This document shows, one piece after another, positions 21,430 to 32,482 of a stretch of 64,000 nt of DNA (position 1 is its first letter; each line of letters begins with the position of its first letter). Under the pieces are notes generated by a model, which was given only the letters and a program-made list of their open reading frames with translations, was not told the origin of the DNA and did not search any database. This DNA is from Eustoma russellianum (lineage: Eukaryota > Streptophyta > Magnoliopsida > Gentianales > Gentianaceae). The stretch covers positions 15,902,922-15,966,921 of the forward strand of contig AP025042.1 of NCBI GenBank assembly GCA_036186865.1, read 5' to 3'. The translations under genes were made by a program, and so were the position numbers.

Positions 21430-22680
21430 ATTTAATTTTGGTGCAACTAATCATATGTCTTATGCTTCGTCCTTGTTCTCTTTTTATTCTCTAGTGTCAA
21501 ACATGTCTGTGACTATGCTAAATGGTAATTGAGCTTAAGTCTCATATATTGGTAATGTGATTGTTCATCTTAGTCTCACACTCAAAATGTCCTATATGTC
21601 CCTTCTTTCCTTTTTTAACTTGCTTTCTATCAGCATGTTAACTAAGTCAGGATCCATCTCTATCATATTTCCCTCCAATGTTTCTTGTATCCATGAACTT
21701 TCATTCAATGATTCGTACAGAGTTTGGTGCTTAAATCAAGATCATATAATCTGACAATGGATGAAACTAAAATACTAACAGCTAGCATCATCAATCAAAC
21801 CAGTTGCGCTTATATCCCTCAAAAAATGGTGTTTTTGAACGAAAACATCAACATATTTGAAGTATAGCTAGAGCGTGCAGTTTCCAAGCCTCACTACCTA
21901 TGTCTTATTGGAGTCTTTGCACATTTCATGTTAGTATCATCAAAATCACTTCATCACCTCTTCTACCAAACAAAACACCTCAGTTTATGTTATGCAAACA
22001 AGTGCTTTCCTATATCAACCTTAAGGTGTTTGGTTGTATTGCTTTTGCTGAAATCTATTAAAGGAAAATTCGATCCCATAAATAAACCTTCTGTGCTTCT
22101 ATGATTAAGCTCAACTTCAAAATCCTATGTATTGCAAGATCTTTCAAGTAAAGCATTCTTTGTTCCAAGAGAGGTCTTATTTCATGAAAATGTCTATCCA
22201 TTTTCTACATCCACACATTCTGCTTCTTATCCTGTGCCTGAGTCATATCCTTCTACATTCTATCTCGTATCTTCTCCACTACCTTTTGTTATCCCAGTTC
22301 TGTCCTATTATTTCAAAATCAAATGCATATCCTTCTCTTGCATTAGACACTGCCACACCTCCGCATGAATTTTCTACTACACCTCCACACATTTCCTTAT
22401 TCATTATTGGCTGCCCCTGAGTCTTCAGCTCCAACTGATATCCCATCTCTCATACAACTTTTGGTTCTCCTAATTATTTTCATAGTTCAAAACCAACCAA
22501 AGAAAGACATCCTCTATGCTACCCATAAGATTATTATTGTCATCTTCTCATAAAATCATACTCAAATTCACCTCAGCCTCAAACACCTTCACAATCTACT
22601 CCTGATTGTATATCTCCTGTCTTGACATTTGATCAATTGACTTCAACATACAAATCCTTCAATTTCAGCATTGGATGCCG
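21430..22680 (+). pseudogene. D protease-integrase and linker remnant
   Basis: The protease relic FGATNHMSYAS (about 21440-21475) replaces the catalytic DSGATNHM. A frame at 21557-21754 keeps the LLSISMLTKSGS block. The integrase catalytic-Glu region is visible as NGVFERKHQHI (about 21825-21860) and continues to LKVFGCIAF (about 22020-22045). The first two catalytic Asp blocks are absent, so most of the integrase core is deleted. A Ser/Pro-rich linker (22127-22600) leads to RT. Confidence 0.7.
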
Positions 22681-22689
22681 CACGAACCA

Positions 22690-23960
22690 CATATTTATTA
22701 GGCTAAAGCTCTCATACCCTGGGTGGGAAGTAGCTATGAAGGCAAGAATTGCATTCTTACATCAAAATGGTTCATGGTTCTTGGTGTAGTTGCCTGTTGG
22801 AAAGATTCCTATAGTTTGCAAATGGAAATTCAAGATAAAACATAAGCCTGATGGTGCTGTTAACAAATATAAGGCACGTTTGGTTGTAAAAAGATATGCA
22901 CATCATTTTATCATTGACTATCAGGACATATTTTCATTACTGTCAAAATGACTTCAGTAAGGTTGGCTATGGCTTTTGCTATAGAAAATAGATGGCATCT
23001 CCATCAGTTAGATGGTAATAATGCTCTCTTACACGAAGAGTTCTATATGGAACCCCCTCCTGGCTAACCTCAAGAAATTTTACCACAGGTTTGCTAACTC
23101 ATTAAGTCTTTATACGACTTCAAGCAAGCCAGCAGGAAATGGAATCATGAGATCACCTATGCATTGCTGACCATAGGCTTCATGCAGTCAAAGAATGGTT
23201 ACAGTATGTTTACAAAACATACAACTACTTACACAATAATCTTGCTTGTTTATGCGGATGATCTAATCTTAGCTAGCAATAATCCATCTGCCATTCAGGA
23301 AGTCAAGGGTCACCTAGATCACCTTTTTCCGATCAAGGACCTTGGAGATCTGAGATACTTCCTTGACATAGAAATAGCCAGGTTCAAGAGGGGGTTGGCA
23401 ATCTCACAAGGGAATTATAAATTGGGGTTAATGGAATATGTGGGCATGTTATGCTATAAACCAGCAAAGACACCTTTGGAAAGCGGGCTGAAGTTGGCTC
23501 ATAGCATATGTTGTCTGACAGCTGAGCCAATTCATAAATGTCCCAACTCAAAATCACATGAAGTCAACTCATAAATTGATCTAGTACTGGAAAGGCAGAA
23601 CTGGACAAGGACTGCTTTCCTAACCCAGAATGACTTACAACTCTAGGACTTTGTGGATTCAGATTGGACAGGATGTAGTGAAACAGGAGATCCACCACTG
23701 CATATTGGGTCTTCTTGGGAAGAGCCTTAATATCATGTAATGCTAAGATACCAATTATTGTTTCAGGGTTATCATCAGAATGCGAGTATAGAGCATCGGA
23801 AATACTTACATGTATAGAGCATCGGAAATACTTACATGTGAAGTGAAATGGTTGCTATATTTACTTGAATTAAAGGTACAAATCCATGAAAATCGAGTGT
23901 TTATGAGAGAACAAAAGATATGAAGATTGATTTTGATTTGACAAGAGACAAGTATCATGA
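22690..23960 (+). pseudogene. D reverse transcriptase-RNase H remnant
   Basis: RT blocks include the IPIVCKWKFKIKHKPDG segment (about 22810-22855), KYKARLVV, HQLDGNNALLH (about 23000-23030), SLYDFKQASRKW, and the catalytic LVYADDLILAS with YADD at 23251-23262. RNase H follows with FVDSDWTGC (about 23650-23680) and a terminal MKIDFDLTRDKYHEG (23920-23965). Stops and shifts interrupt all but the 136-codon core. The last 15 codons run in frame into G3. Confidence 0.78.
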
Positions 23961-23964
23961 AGGA

Positions 23965-24240
23965 ATAGTAAATTGTCAAAAGTGCTCAAATACCATAGGA
24001 TGGCTTATTGCCGATCTTACCGGCATTTGCTCTGACATGTGTATGCACAGTATCCTCTTAGAGGAAAATTCCAGACCAATTTGTCAAACGCAAAGGAGAT
24101 TAAACCCTCTAATAATGGATTTAGTTAAAAAGGAAGTCATTAAGCTTTTACACGTAGGAATGATATATCCAATCTTTGGTAGCGAATAGGTTAGTCCAAC
24201 TCAAGTAGTGCCAAAGAAATTTGGCATTATGGTGGTAAAG
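23965..24240 (+). pseudogene. G3: Ty3/gypsy RT N-terminal fragment
   Basis: The frame reads IGWLIADLTGI, then ICQTQRRLNP, VKKEVIKLL, MIYPI, a stop in the SE-VSPTQVVPKK stretch, and FGIMVV. This is the start of a gypsy RT (the conserved QRRLNP and PVQVVPKKGG region in family members). Only about 90 codons remain. It joins copia D on the left without a gap and stops about 55 bases before the S2 LTR. No LTR or RNase H belonging to it is visible. Confidence 0.75.
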
Positions 24241-24294
24241 GCACTATGTTGCATGTGAATTAGCCTCAAGCCTTGCTAGTTCAGTGGCCATAGC

Positions 24295-27118
24295 TGTAGG
24301 ACCTGTAAGTCACCACTAAAAGAGGAGGGAGTTTAATAGTGGGTGCGAAAAATTTGGTTTTTAAAATATTTTGACTCAAAAACCCAACTTCTGAAAACAG
24401 TTTCTGTTTTAAGATCCTGATTTGAAACGTTTGAAAAACTAGGTTACAGATCTTTAAAAGTTCTCAAATTTGGAGAGCTTCTACACTCAGATGTTATAAG
24501 TATCCCCTAAAAATTTCAGATTCAAATTCAACCTCTAACCCTTTGAAAAATTGTTTGTGGCCAAATTGAGCAAATCTTCCAGAAACAGTAGTCTGATTTA
24601 AACATTTTATTCTGATTAATCCGTAACTTCAAATGGTCTGCAAAATTAATGAAAAACCCCTTAATATATTTATTTTAATTGGTTTAAACCGTTTTGAAAA
24701 ATTATTTTGGGAAGTATATCAAATACGTTTAAGTTAACAACTTTTGCAAGTCCGAAAATCAGATTACACTAGTCTCAGAAGTATTAACATTTGATTGACT
24801 TATACTTGTCCAAATGGGTTGAAACTTGCGCCAAATGAAACTTAAGAAATGTGGCTATGTTTCTACAAAATTTTACAATTTTTAAAATTCGTTTGCTATT
24901 TTTACAATTGTAACGAAATAGATGCAGAATGCTTGAAACTGAAAGTAATGTGCAGTAAAGTAAAGAACACAAGGAATTTCATACTGGTTCGGTCAAGTCA
25001 ACCTACTCCAGTCTTCGAGGACACCTTCTTTGGTTATTACTAAACAAAATTAACACCTTAATACAAGGGTTTCTGGAGTTACACACCAACTCCAACCCTT
25101 TACAAATGATACAAGCAATCACCATGATCAGGAACACCACCACCGAACGGATGAAGGTTTGATCACACCTTGATCAACCTTTTACAACAATGAGGCGTGT
25201 ATGGTGGTATGAACAAATCCTATTCAATATGTTTGAATATAAGTACAATAGGCATGAGAGAGAAGAAAGAAATGTGGAAGAAGAGAGTGGAGAGTCTTTT
25301 TGCACTTTTGAAATTGCGAGACTTGTCTTTCATTTGAATGGCTCTTTTTTCTTCCTTTTATTTGGTGTTGGCCGCCCCTAGGGCTTCTTCTCCATCTTGA
25401 GAATTCTATTTTAAGTCCTTGGAAGAATGCCTTGCATAGATGTGACATCATCTTGCTTACTTGGGACAACTTGATTGGATGATTGTCTTGGCCTTGCTTA
25501 CTTGGCACTCTTTGATTGGATGAGTTTTGTCATCACTTAATGGCTGAAAAAAATCTGAGATAAAATAAAAAGCAAGTACCAAATTGAAGTTCAAAGCATT
25601 GCAAAAAATTATACAATTAATCTCCTCAAATTTGGAAGTAATTTTTGATCTCCATTAAGGCCAAAAATCGGCCAACTATTATCTTCACATGCTGAATTTT
25701 CAGCATGTGCTATATTCTCAAGATTTTGGAATGCTACCATACTACTACACATCAATCCCTTGAATTCTTGAGAAGCAAATTGATTAACATTAACACACGA
25801 AATTCGGCCAGCCCTTGTCTCACATGCTGAATTTTCAATATCTGTTTCATTTGCTCGATAGTTTGAAATGCTACCTCGTGTAGCTTCCTCCATTATGTCA
25901 CTAAACTTTTGTGGCTTATTCTCCACCCATTGAGATGCCAACTAAGCTCCACATAAGCTTCACCAAGGCTGCATTAGTCGTGTATGAAGGATTGACCATG
26001 TGCTGAATTTTATTTTTGTAAAATTTGTAAAATACTGCACAATAATTACACATGTAGGGTATGTTCCAATCATCCCTAATTTGAATATTTTAGTACACTT
26101 TAAATATGCATTGAATATGCAAAAAATTTCTAGATACATGTTACATGTCATGCCAAAAACGTTCCATGTGTTGTGTTCGTAGAAAACCAAAGTTTTGACT
26201 TTTGTCGATTACGCAATTTTTCTCCGATTAAATTCAAAATTTTTGCACATGTTATGTATATTATGTCACACATAATATACATGAAATAACTTGAATATTC
26301 AGCTTTAATGGCTGATCAAAGTTGCCGCCTACATGTGCTTAAAAAGTGAATTTGGAATCTCCACAATTTGGCCTTAATTGGGGGTGATTTATATGTGCCA
26401 ACATAGAATGATTTTATGGCTGAACGTACCATGTTAGCCACAAAATTTGTGGCCACTTTTGAAGTGTAGGGGCTGGCTATCTATATATGGCAAGTACGTG
26501 ACACGTTAGCGAGTTTTGGTAGTCACTCGATACGACAATTTTGGTTTATAACCTTGTACCGTATCGTTATAATTTTTCATCACTGTGACTTATATCATAT
26601 GATATAAGACCTGAATATACTCATAAATATGAGATAAGTATAGTGGTGTGATATTGACGTATGTTTGTAATATATGTAACGTGTCAGTAGTACGTTGAAA
26701 TATATGTGTATTATGCCTTTTAAAAAAATCTGAATATAATATATATATATATATATATATAACATGTGATATAATAAGGAGAGGAGACTTTCTATTTCCA
26801 TGTTTGTTGCCATCATGCCTTCTCCAAATATATCTCCATTTAATGAACTACTTAGTTCATTTAACTAAATACTTCACATGATGAACTAGTTTAGTTCATT
26901 AATGGTGACACCTGAAAATAGTTTAAACACAACAAATGTTTGTCATTTGATGTAAGCTTTAAAGGTTCATGGCTTGTTAGTACGGCAACAACATATATAA
27001 AGTATATAAGGCAAGTTTATCGCAAAAACGTGTCCAGTAATAACTTGATCCATGCATTTCTTTAACACATGTTATTTAATCATGCATTTTGTGAATCACT
27101 CAAATCTTTTTCTCAACA
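24295..27118 (-). repeat. S2 3' LTR (2824 bp)
   Basis: On the plus strand it starts TGTAGGACCTGTAAG and ends TTTCTCAACA beside the purine tract. It aligns with 32483-35899 apart from a ~735-bp extra unit in the latter. It contains one perfect palindrome (25686-25709), one degenerate copy 135 bp away (25821-25844), and a TA microsatellite near 26735-26762 that is much shorter in the other LTR. Confidence 0.88.
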
Positions 27119-27133
27119 ATCTCCCCCTTTTGA
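27119..27133 (-). other. S2 polypurine tract
   Basis: The minus strand reads AAAAGGGGGAGAT directly before the LTR start TGTTGAGAAAAAG. This is nearly identical to the S3 tract. Confidence 0.85.
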
Positions 27134-27354
27134 TGATTTAAAAAATAACCTTAGTTCATGATTTAAATTTAATCGCTCCCCTCCAATCATGCACAAATTT
27201 AAATTTCGAATTTCAAATTTCGAATTTTGAATTCTGTCTCCCTTGATTTTTGCAATCAATCACTCTCGCTCCTCCTTAAATCATGCATTCTCTCTCCCCC
27301 TTTATTTTGGAAATAAAATCAAAATTGTATGTAAAGATGGTAAGAGATATCAAG

Positions 27355-28137
27355 CTATATCAAATCAACAGAAATCATGTCTAATTTTGAGCGTAGATTT
27401 TCGTACTTGGCTTGATTTAGTGCCTTAGTGAATATGTCGGCTACTTGTGCTTCAGTGCGTACATGATCTATAGCAATATCACCATTATTCACGTGATCAC
27501 GAAGAAAATGATATCGTACTTCTATGTGCTTTGCTTTAGAGTGTAGTACGAGGTTCTTAGACAAGTTTATAGCATTCATACTATCACAATAAATAGGAAT
27601 GCGATGTACCGTGATACCAAAATCAGGAAGTTGTGGTTTTAACCATAAGAGTTGTGTGCAGCAAAGACTAAGTGCCCTGTATTTAGCTTCGGTAGTAGAT
27701 AATGCCACACTTGCTTGCTTTTTCGAAAACCAAGAAATTAATGAATTTCCTATAAATTGACAAGTGTCACTTGTGCTTTTTCTATCTATTTTACATCCAC
27801 CATAATCCGCATCGGTATATGCATGGAAGTCAAATTCACAATTTTTATCATACCAAATTCCTAGAGTGGGGGTGTGTTTAATGTATCGAAATATTCTTTT
27901 CACAGCATTATAATGAGACACTTTAGGTTGGCTTTGAAAACGTGCACACATACAAACACTAAACATGATATCGGTTCTACTTGCGATAAGATAAAGCAAA
28001 GAGCCAATCATAGACTTATATAAAGCATTATCAAAATATTTTCCACTTTCATCTTTATCTAGTTTAGTGGTGACACTTATAGGGGTGGGGGATGGTTTCA
28101 AATTCTCAAAATTGAACTTTTTAATCATGTCATTCAC
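27355..28137 (-). pseudogene. S2 pol: RNase H
   Basis: A 260-codon frame covers the RT connection (YKSMIGSLLYL) and RNase H: DADYGGCKIDRKSTS (Asp), STTEAKYRALSLC (the catalytic Glu region, with E-to-K in the EAEY motif), YCDSMNAINLSKN (Asp), AKHIEVRYHFLRDHV, and ADIFTKALNQ. The EAKY differs from EAEY in S3 and may be a damaged site. The stop lies 220 bases before the purine tract, so there is no room for an env-like frame as found in some Sireviruses. Confidence 0.85.
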
Positions 28138-28151
28138 ATATTTGACTTGAC

Positions 28152-28780
28152 TTATCTGTATATCTTTTTTAGTTTGTACAAGCCAAGAAAGTAGTTCAAT
28201 TCACCAACCATAGACATTTCAAACTCGAATTTCATGCAAGTTTCAAATTCTTCAACAAGTTTATGAGATGTAGATCCAAAAATGATGTCATCAACATAAA
28301 TTTGAATGATTAGTAAATCCGATTTATCTTGTTTCAAGAATAAGGTGCTATCTATGGTGCCTCTTTTAAGTCCATTTTCTAGAAAGAAAGTATCAAAACG
28401 ATCATACCAAGCCCTAGGTGCTTGTTTTAAGCCATATAGTGCCTTCTTTAATTTGTACACGTGATCAGGATATTTCAAATCTTCGAAACTGGGTGGTTGC
28501 TTCACGTATACTTCTTCTTGTATAAAGCCATTTAAAAATGCACTTTTACATCCATTTGATAGAGTTTAAAACCTTTCATGCAAGCAATAGCAAGTAATAG
28601 TCGTATGGTTTCTAAACGTGCTGCGGGTGCAAATGTTTCGTCGTAGTTTATTCCTTCTTCTTGATTATATCTTTGTGCTACAAGTCTCGCCTTGTTACTA
28701 ACAACTTTACCTTCTTCATTCATTTTATTTTTAAAGACCCACTTTGTGCCTATTATTGTCTTATCTTGTGGTCGTGGCAC
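28152..28780 (-). pseudogene. S2 pol: reverse transcriptase
   Basis: Two frames (28532-28780 and 28152-28505) make up the palm. The blocks seen are IGTKWVFKNKM, ARLVAQRYNQEEGINYDETF, YQMDVK (catalytic Asp), YKLKKALYGLKQAPRAWYDRF, and the IYVDDIIFGST box (YVDD at 28287-28298), then the FEMSMVGELNYFLGL signature. A shift near 28520 separates the halves, and another near 28150 separates RT from RNase H. Catalytic residues are intact. Confidence 0.85.
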
Positions 28781-28786
28781 TAAATC

Positions 28787-30046
28787 TCATACATCATTTC
28801 TTACGAATTGATTTAATTCATCATGCATAGCATCAATCCAAGAAGAATCACTCAAAGCATCAAAAACGTTCTTAGGTTCAATTTTGGATATCATAGCATG
28901 AAATTGGTTTATTTCATCCGAAGTTATTCTTCTACGTGGTCGGACACCTTGAGCTATATCGCCTATGATAAGGTCATGTGGGTGATTTCTATGACATCTT
29001 GTTTGATTATTCTCTAAGTTTTCATGCATTTCTAAGTGATCATGCATTTCTAGTGTGTTGGATTCATCATGCTCGACACTTTCTTCCATATCATCTAACA
29101 CGGGCTTTAGTTCAAAATCATCGTCATATTCTTTATGTTTTTCAAACTCATCAAATTCATTAAACTTCACATGAATAGATTCCAAAACTTGCCTAGTGAT
29201 GGGATCATAATATCTATATGCTTTAGAATTCACAGAATATCCAACAAAAATGCATTCAATTGATTTAGATTCAAATTTATCTAGATTATCTTTTGTATTC
29301 AAAACAAAACATTTACAACCAAACACACGAAAGTAATCAATTTTAGGCATGCGTTCATTTACTATTTCATAAGGAGTTTTATTTATTTTCTTTCTAATTG
29401 ACAGAAGATTTACTATATAGCATGCACAATTTACGGCTTCCGCCCACAGAAATCTGGGCAACTTTTTTGCACACAACATGATTCTAGCAATTTCTTGTAG
29501 TGTCCTATTCTTCCTTTCTACTATTCCGTTTAATTATGGTGTTCTAGTTGGCAAAAATTCGTGTTTAATTCCTTTTTCTTCGCAAAACGCAATCATGTCC
29601 TTGTTTTTAAATTCACCGCCTCTATCGCTTCTAATCTTTTTCACATTCAAATCATATTTATTTTAAAGTTGTTTTATTAGCTTCGCAATTTCAATGATAC
29701 TATCATCTTTATTTGCAAGAAACAAAGTCCATGTATAGCGAGAAAAATCATCAACGATAACACATGCATAATGGCGTCCACCGAGACGGTTAGTACGACT
29801 ACGACCAAACAAATCAATATGTAGTAATTCTAAAACTATAGACATGCTAATTTCATTTTGGGGTTAAAGTGACTCATGCGTTTGTTTTCCTTTAATACAA
29901 GATTCACACAACTGAAAGTTGTCTAAATCAAGTTTAGGCAATCCTCGTATTAGGTTCTGTCATTGAAGTTTCTCAAGCGTAGAGATGCCAATGTGTCCTA
30001 ATTGCCTATGCAACAAATTAACGTTAGGTTCATTTTACATAAAACA
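28787..30046 (-). pseudogene. S2 pol: integrase and linker
   Basis: The zinc segment is visible as CESCIKGKQ (about 29890-29915). The core follows: LHIDLFGRSRTN (Asp, about 29805-29840), HYACVIVDDFSRYTWTLF, IRSDRGGEFKNKD (Asp, about 29605-29640), and LNGIVERKNRTLQEIAR (Glu, about 29480-29530). The 230-codon frame 28787-29479 carries the C-terminus (FLWAEAVNCACY, VFGCKCFVLNTKDNLDKFE) and an acidic linker. Stops at about 29663, 29540 and elsewhere interrupt it. Confidence 0.82.
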
Positions 30047-30445
30047 CTAAACCTTAGCGTCTAACATGTCATCCATAGAAAACGTAAAAATATTTTCTTC
30101 CCTTTTTTCTTTTAATACTATTTCTCCATTTTTGTTTATTATGTTGCAATATGGATGAGTGAAACACACATCAAAATCGTTATCAATAAATTGTGAGATG
30201 CTAAGTAGATTATAGGATAGATTACTTACCAGGAAGACATTGGAGATTTGAAGAGAACTTGGGCTTCCGATTGCACCCTTTCTAATGATCCTTCCTTCAT
30301 TGTTGTCTCCGAAGGTCACCGATCCACCTTTTTTAACATTCTTTAACTTTGAGATAAAGCTTGAGTCACCCGTCATGTGCCTCGAGCAACCACTGTCAAG
30401 GAACCACTTGATTGATATGCCTTTAGATGTGTGGGTTCCCTGCAA
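30047..30445 (-). pseudogene. S2 pol: aspartic protease
   Basis: The 132-codon frame contains KWFLDSGCSRHMTGD with the catalytic DSG, then VTFGDNNEGRIIRKG and LLSISQFIDNDFDVCFT, the standard copia protease and its C-terminal strand region. It matures Gag-Pol by cleavage. It ends at a stop near the protease-integrase border. Confidence 0.82.
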
Positions 30446-30472
30446 TGTACAACAACGATTTACGTACCCTTT

Positions 30473-32426
30473 TATTTTAGGTCCTTACGAGTTACTTGTT
30501 CACCTCTTTGTAAGAGTTACTTTCGGTACCCATACTTGGGTGATCTTTTTTGGTCTAGCAAATGGTGAGAATGTAAATGAAGGAGCAACATAGTAGACAT
30601 GAGGTGAGAATATATTTGTCCTTTGGCCGAGTATTCCCTTATGCATGTTGTATGGTTGTCGTTTTTGATATGTTCTTGTGTTTGTGTGCATAATGCATGA
30701 TTTATATTCATGGAACGAATGTCGTGTATGCATTAATGATTTCTTCTCATATCTATACGGTACATAATTATATCTTGTATGATATGAAGAAGAAGCATGA
30801 TGAGATGAAGGAAGATGGGGTCTAGGCGCCTTCTTAGGCGCCACATATGTCTTAGGTGTTTCCATTTTGTTAGACAAAATGAATTTGGTTGTTTTATTTA
30901 ATATCTTGTTTTTCTCAATGTATCCTAATCCGATTTTATCATTATCATGTTTTTGTGATGAAATAATGCAATCTAGCATGTTAGTTCCCGCGTCAAATTG
31001 TTTTACCATTTTCTCTAAATCCGTATTCCTTGATTTCAAATTTGAAATCTCGGATTTCATGTCATCATTTTGTGTTGTTAATGATGAGATCTCTAATTTC
31101 AATGAATTGATGATGCAAGACGACTCTTCTTTTGAATCGTTTAATTGAGTAACAAGGTTCGTGTTAGATGATTCTAACAACTTCTTGTCTTCAATTAACC
31201 GTTTCTTTTTTTTGCGAGAGTCTTTGTGAATTTATGCAATTCTAAATATTGACTAAATAGATCATCATATTAAGGTTCAGAATCAGAGTCAGAATAAGAA
31301 GATACATCGTTTGATGCTTTGCATACAAAGCATACTTGTGCTGTCTCTTCTTCAGTATCAGTCTCAGAGTTGGATGTGTCACTCCAAGTGGAGGCCTTCA
31401 GAGCTCTTCTCCTTTGTTTAGGTTCTAAGACGAGTCTATTTTTGGTCCGATCCTTGTCAAGGTGTTCATTGGTTTGTTTGTCCTTGTTAGGGCAGTCATA
31501 TAACAAGTGTCCAGGTTTTCCGTATTCATAGCACTTTACGTCCTTGTCATTAGTTTTATTTTTATTTCTTTTAGTCGAAGTAGCCTTAGGTTTGTTTTTA
31601 AATGGCTTTCTCATGAATTTTCTCAACCCCTTAGCCAATAGAATTAGATCATCATTGTCTGATTCAGACACTATCATCTACATGATCGGAAAAGTAGAGA
31701 CATATTCATTTGATTTAAAAGCAACGGTCTTACCTTGTTTTGACTTTGATTTTGATTTCCTTAAAGTAAGTTTGTTTTCGTATACCTTTGGCGACCTATT
31801 AGTTCCTCCATTTTTATTGATTTTGTTTCTTTACTCTCCTCTATCGCTGTGACTTTAGGGTCCCATTCAGATAGAAGACTTCTCAATACCTTTTGGACCT
31901 TTTCCTGCGTAGAGAAAGCTTTTCCAAGAGACTCAAGAGAATTATATATGTTAGTCAATCGAAAATCCATATCAAAAATAGACTCATTTGCAATAATTTG
32001 AAGGACTCAAGTGTGGACATAAGCATATTAATCTTAGACTCCTTCACTTGCATAGTCCCTTCATGTTTCATATAAGAATTCTCCACATATTTTAAGCACT
32101 AGAGCAATTAGATACGTAACTAGATTCACTTTTGCTTAGTCCGTTTAAAAGTAATTGCATGTCTCTAGCATTCATACTTAGTCTCTTTTTGTGATCACTA
32201 GTGTATTCTTGTTTTGGTCTTACAACCTCTAGTGTGACACCATCTACATTAGATAACTTTGAGGGAACAAATGGATCGTCTTCTATAATAGACCATAGAT
32301 CAATATCAATATCCATAAGAAAAAGTTTCATTCTAATTTTCCATTGGATAAAGGACTCACCATCAAAAAGAGGAGGCCTTTGACTTGGCATACCTTCTTG
32401 TTTGGTTTTGAAGCTACTGTTGCCAT
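30473..32426 (-). pseudogene. S2 gag
   Basis: The start is the ATG at 32426 (MATVASKP); a one-base shift then leads into PSQRPPLFDGESF (32391). The capsid part runs to about 31760. The zinc knuckle reads CYEYGKPGHLLYDC, so the second Cys of CX2C is lost (31570-31520). A coiled coil follows (31180-30900), rich in Lys, Glu, Ser and Asn, with TNMLDCIISSQKHDNDKIGLGY. The region ends with QVWVPK (about 30530), just before protease. Stops at 32092 and elsewhere, plus shifts, break it. Confidence 0.82.
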
Positions 32427-32466
32427 CTCACTTATATCGTTGGATCTCCTTGTTGTGAGTGTGTCT

Positions 32467-32480
32467 GCACTCTGATACCA
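32467..32480 (-). other. S2 primer-binding site
   Basis: The minus strand reads TGGTATCAGAGTGC two bases after the LTR end, matching initiator-Met tRNA over eleven positions. Confidence 0.85.
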
Positions 32481-32482
32481 CT

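Larger units (their letters stand above)
20631..23960 (+). mobile_element. D: decayed Ty1/copia element
   Basis: A putative short LTR (20631-20907), a primer site, a gag stub, protease-integrase, RT and RNase H remnants lie in copia order on the plus strand. No 3' LTR is present; after the RNase H end the sequence changes to a gypsy fragment. Only the RT core (23164-23574) stays open for more than 100 codons. D resembles element C in its RT and in its PR-integrase blocks, but is far more decayed. Confidence 0.8.
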
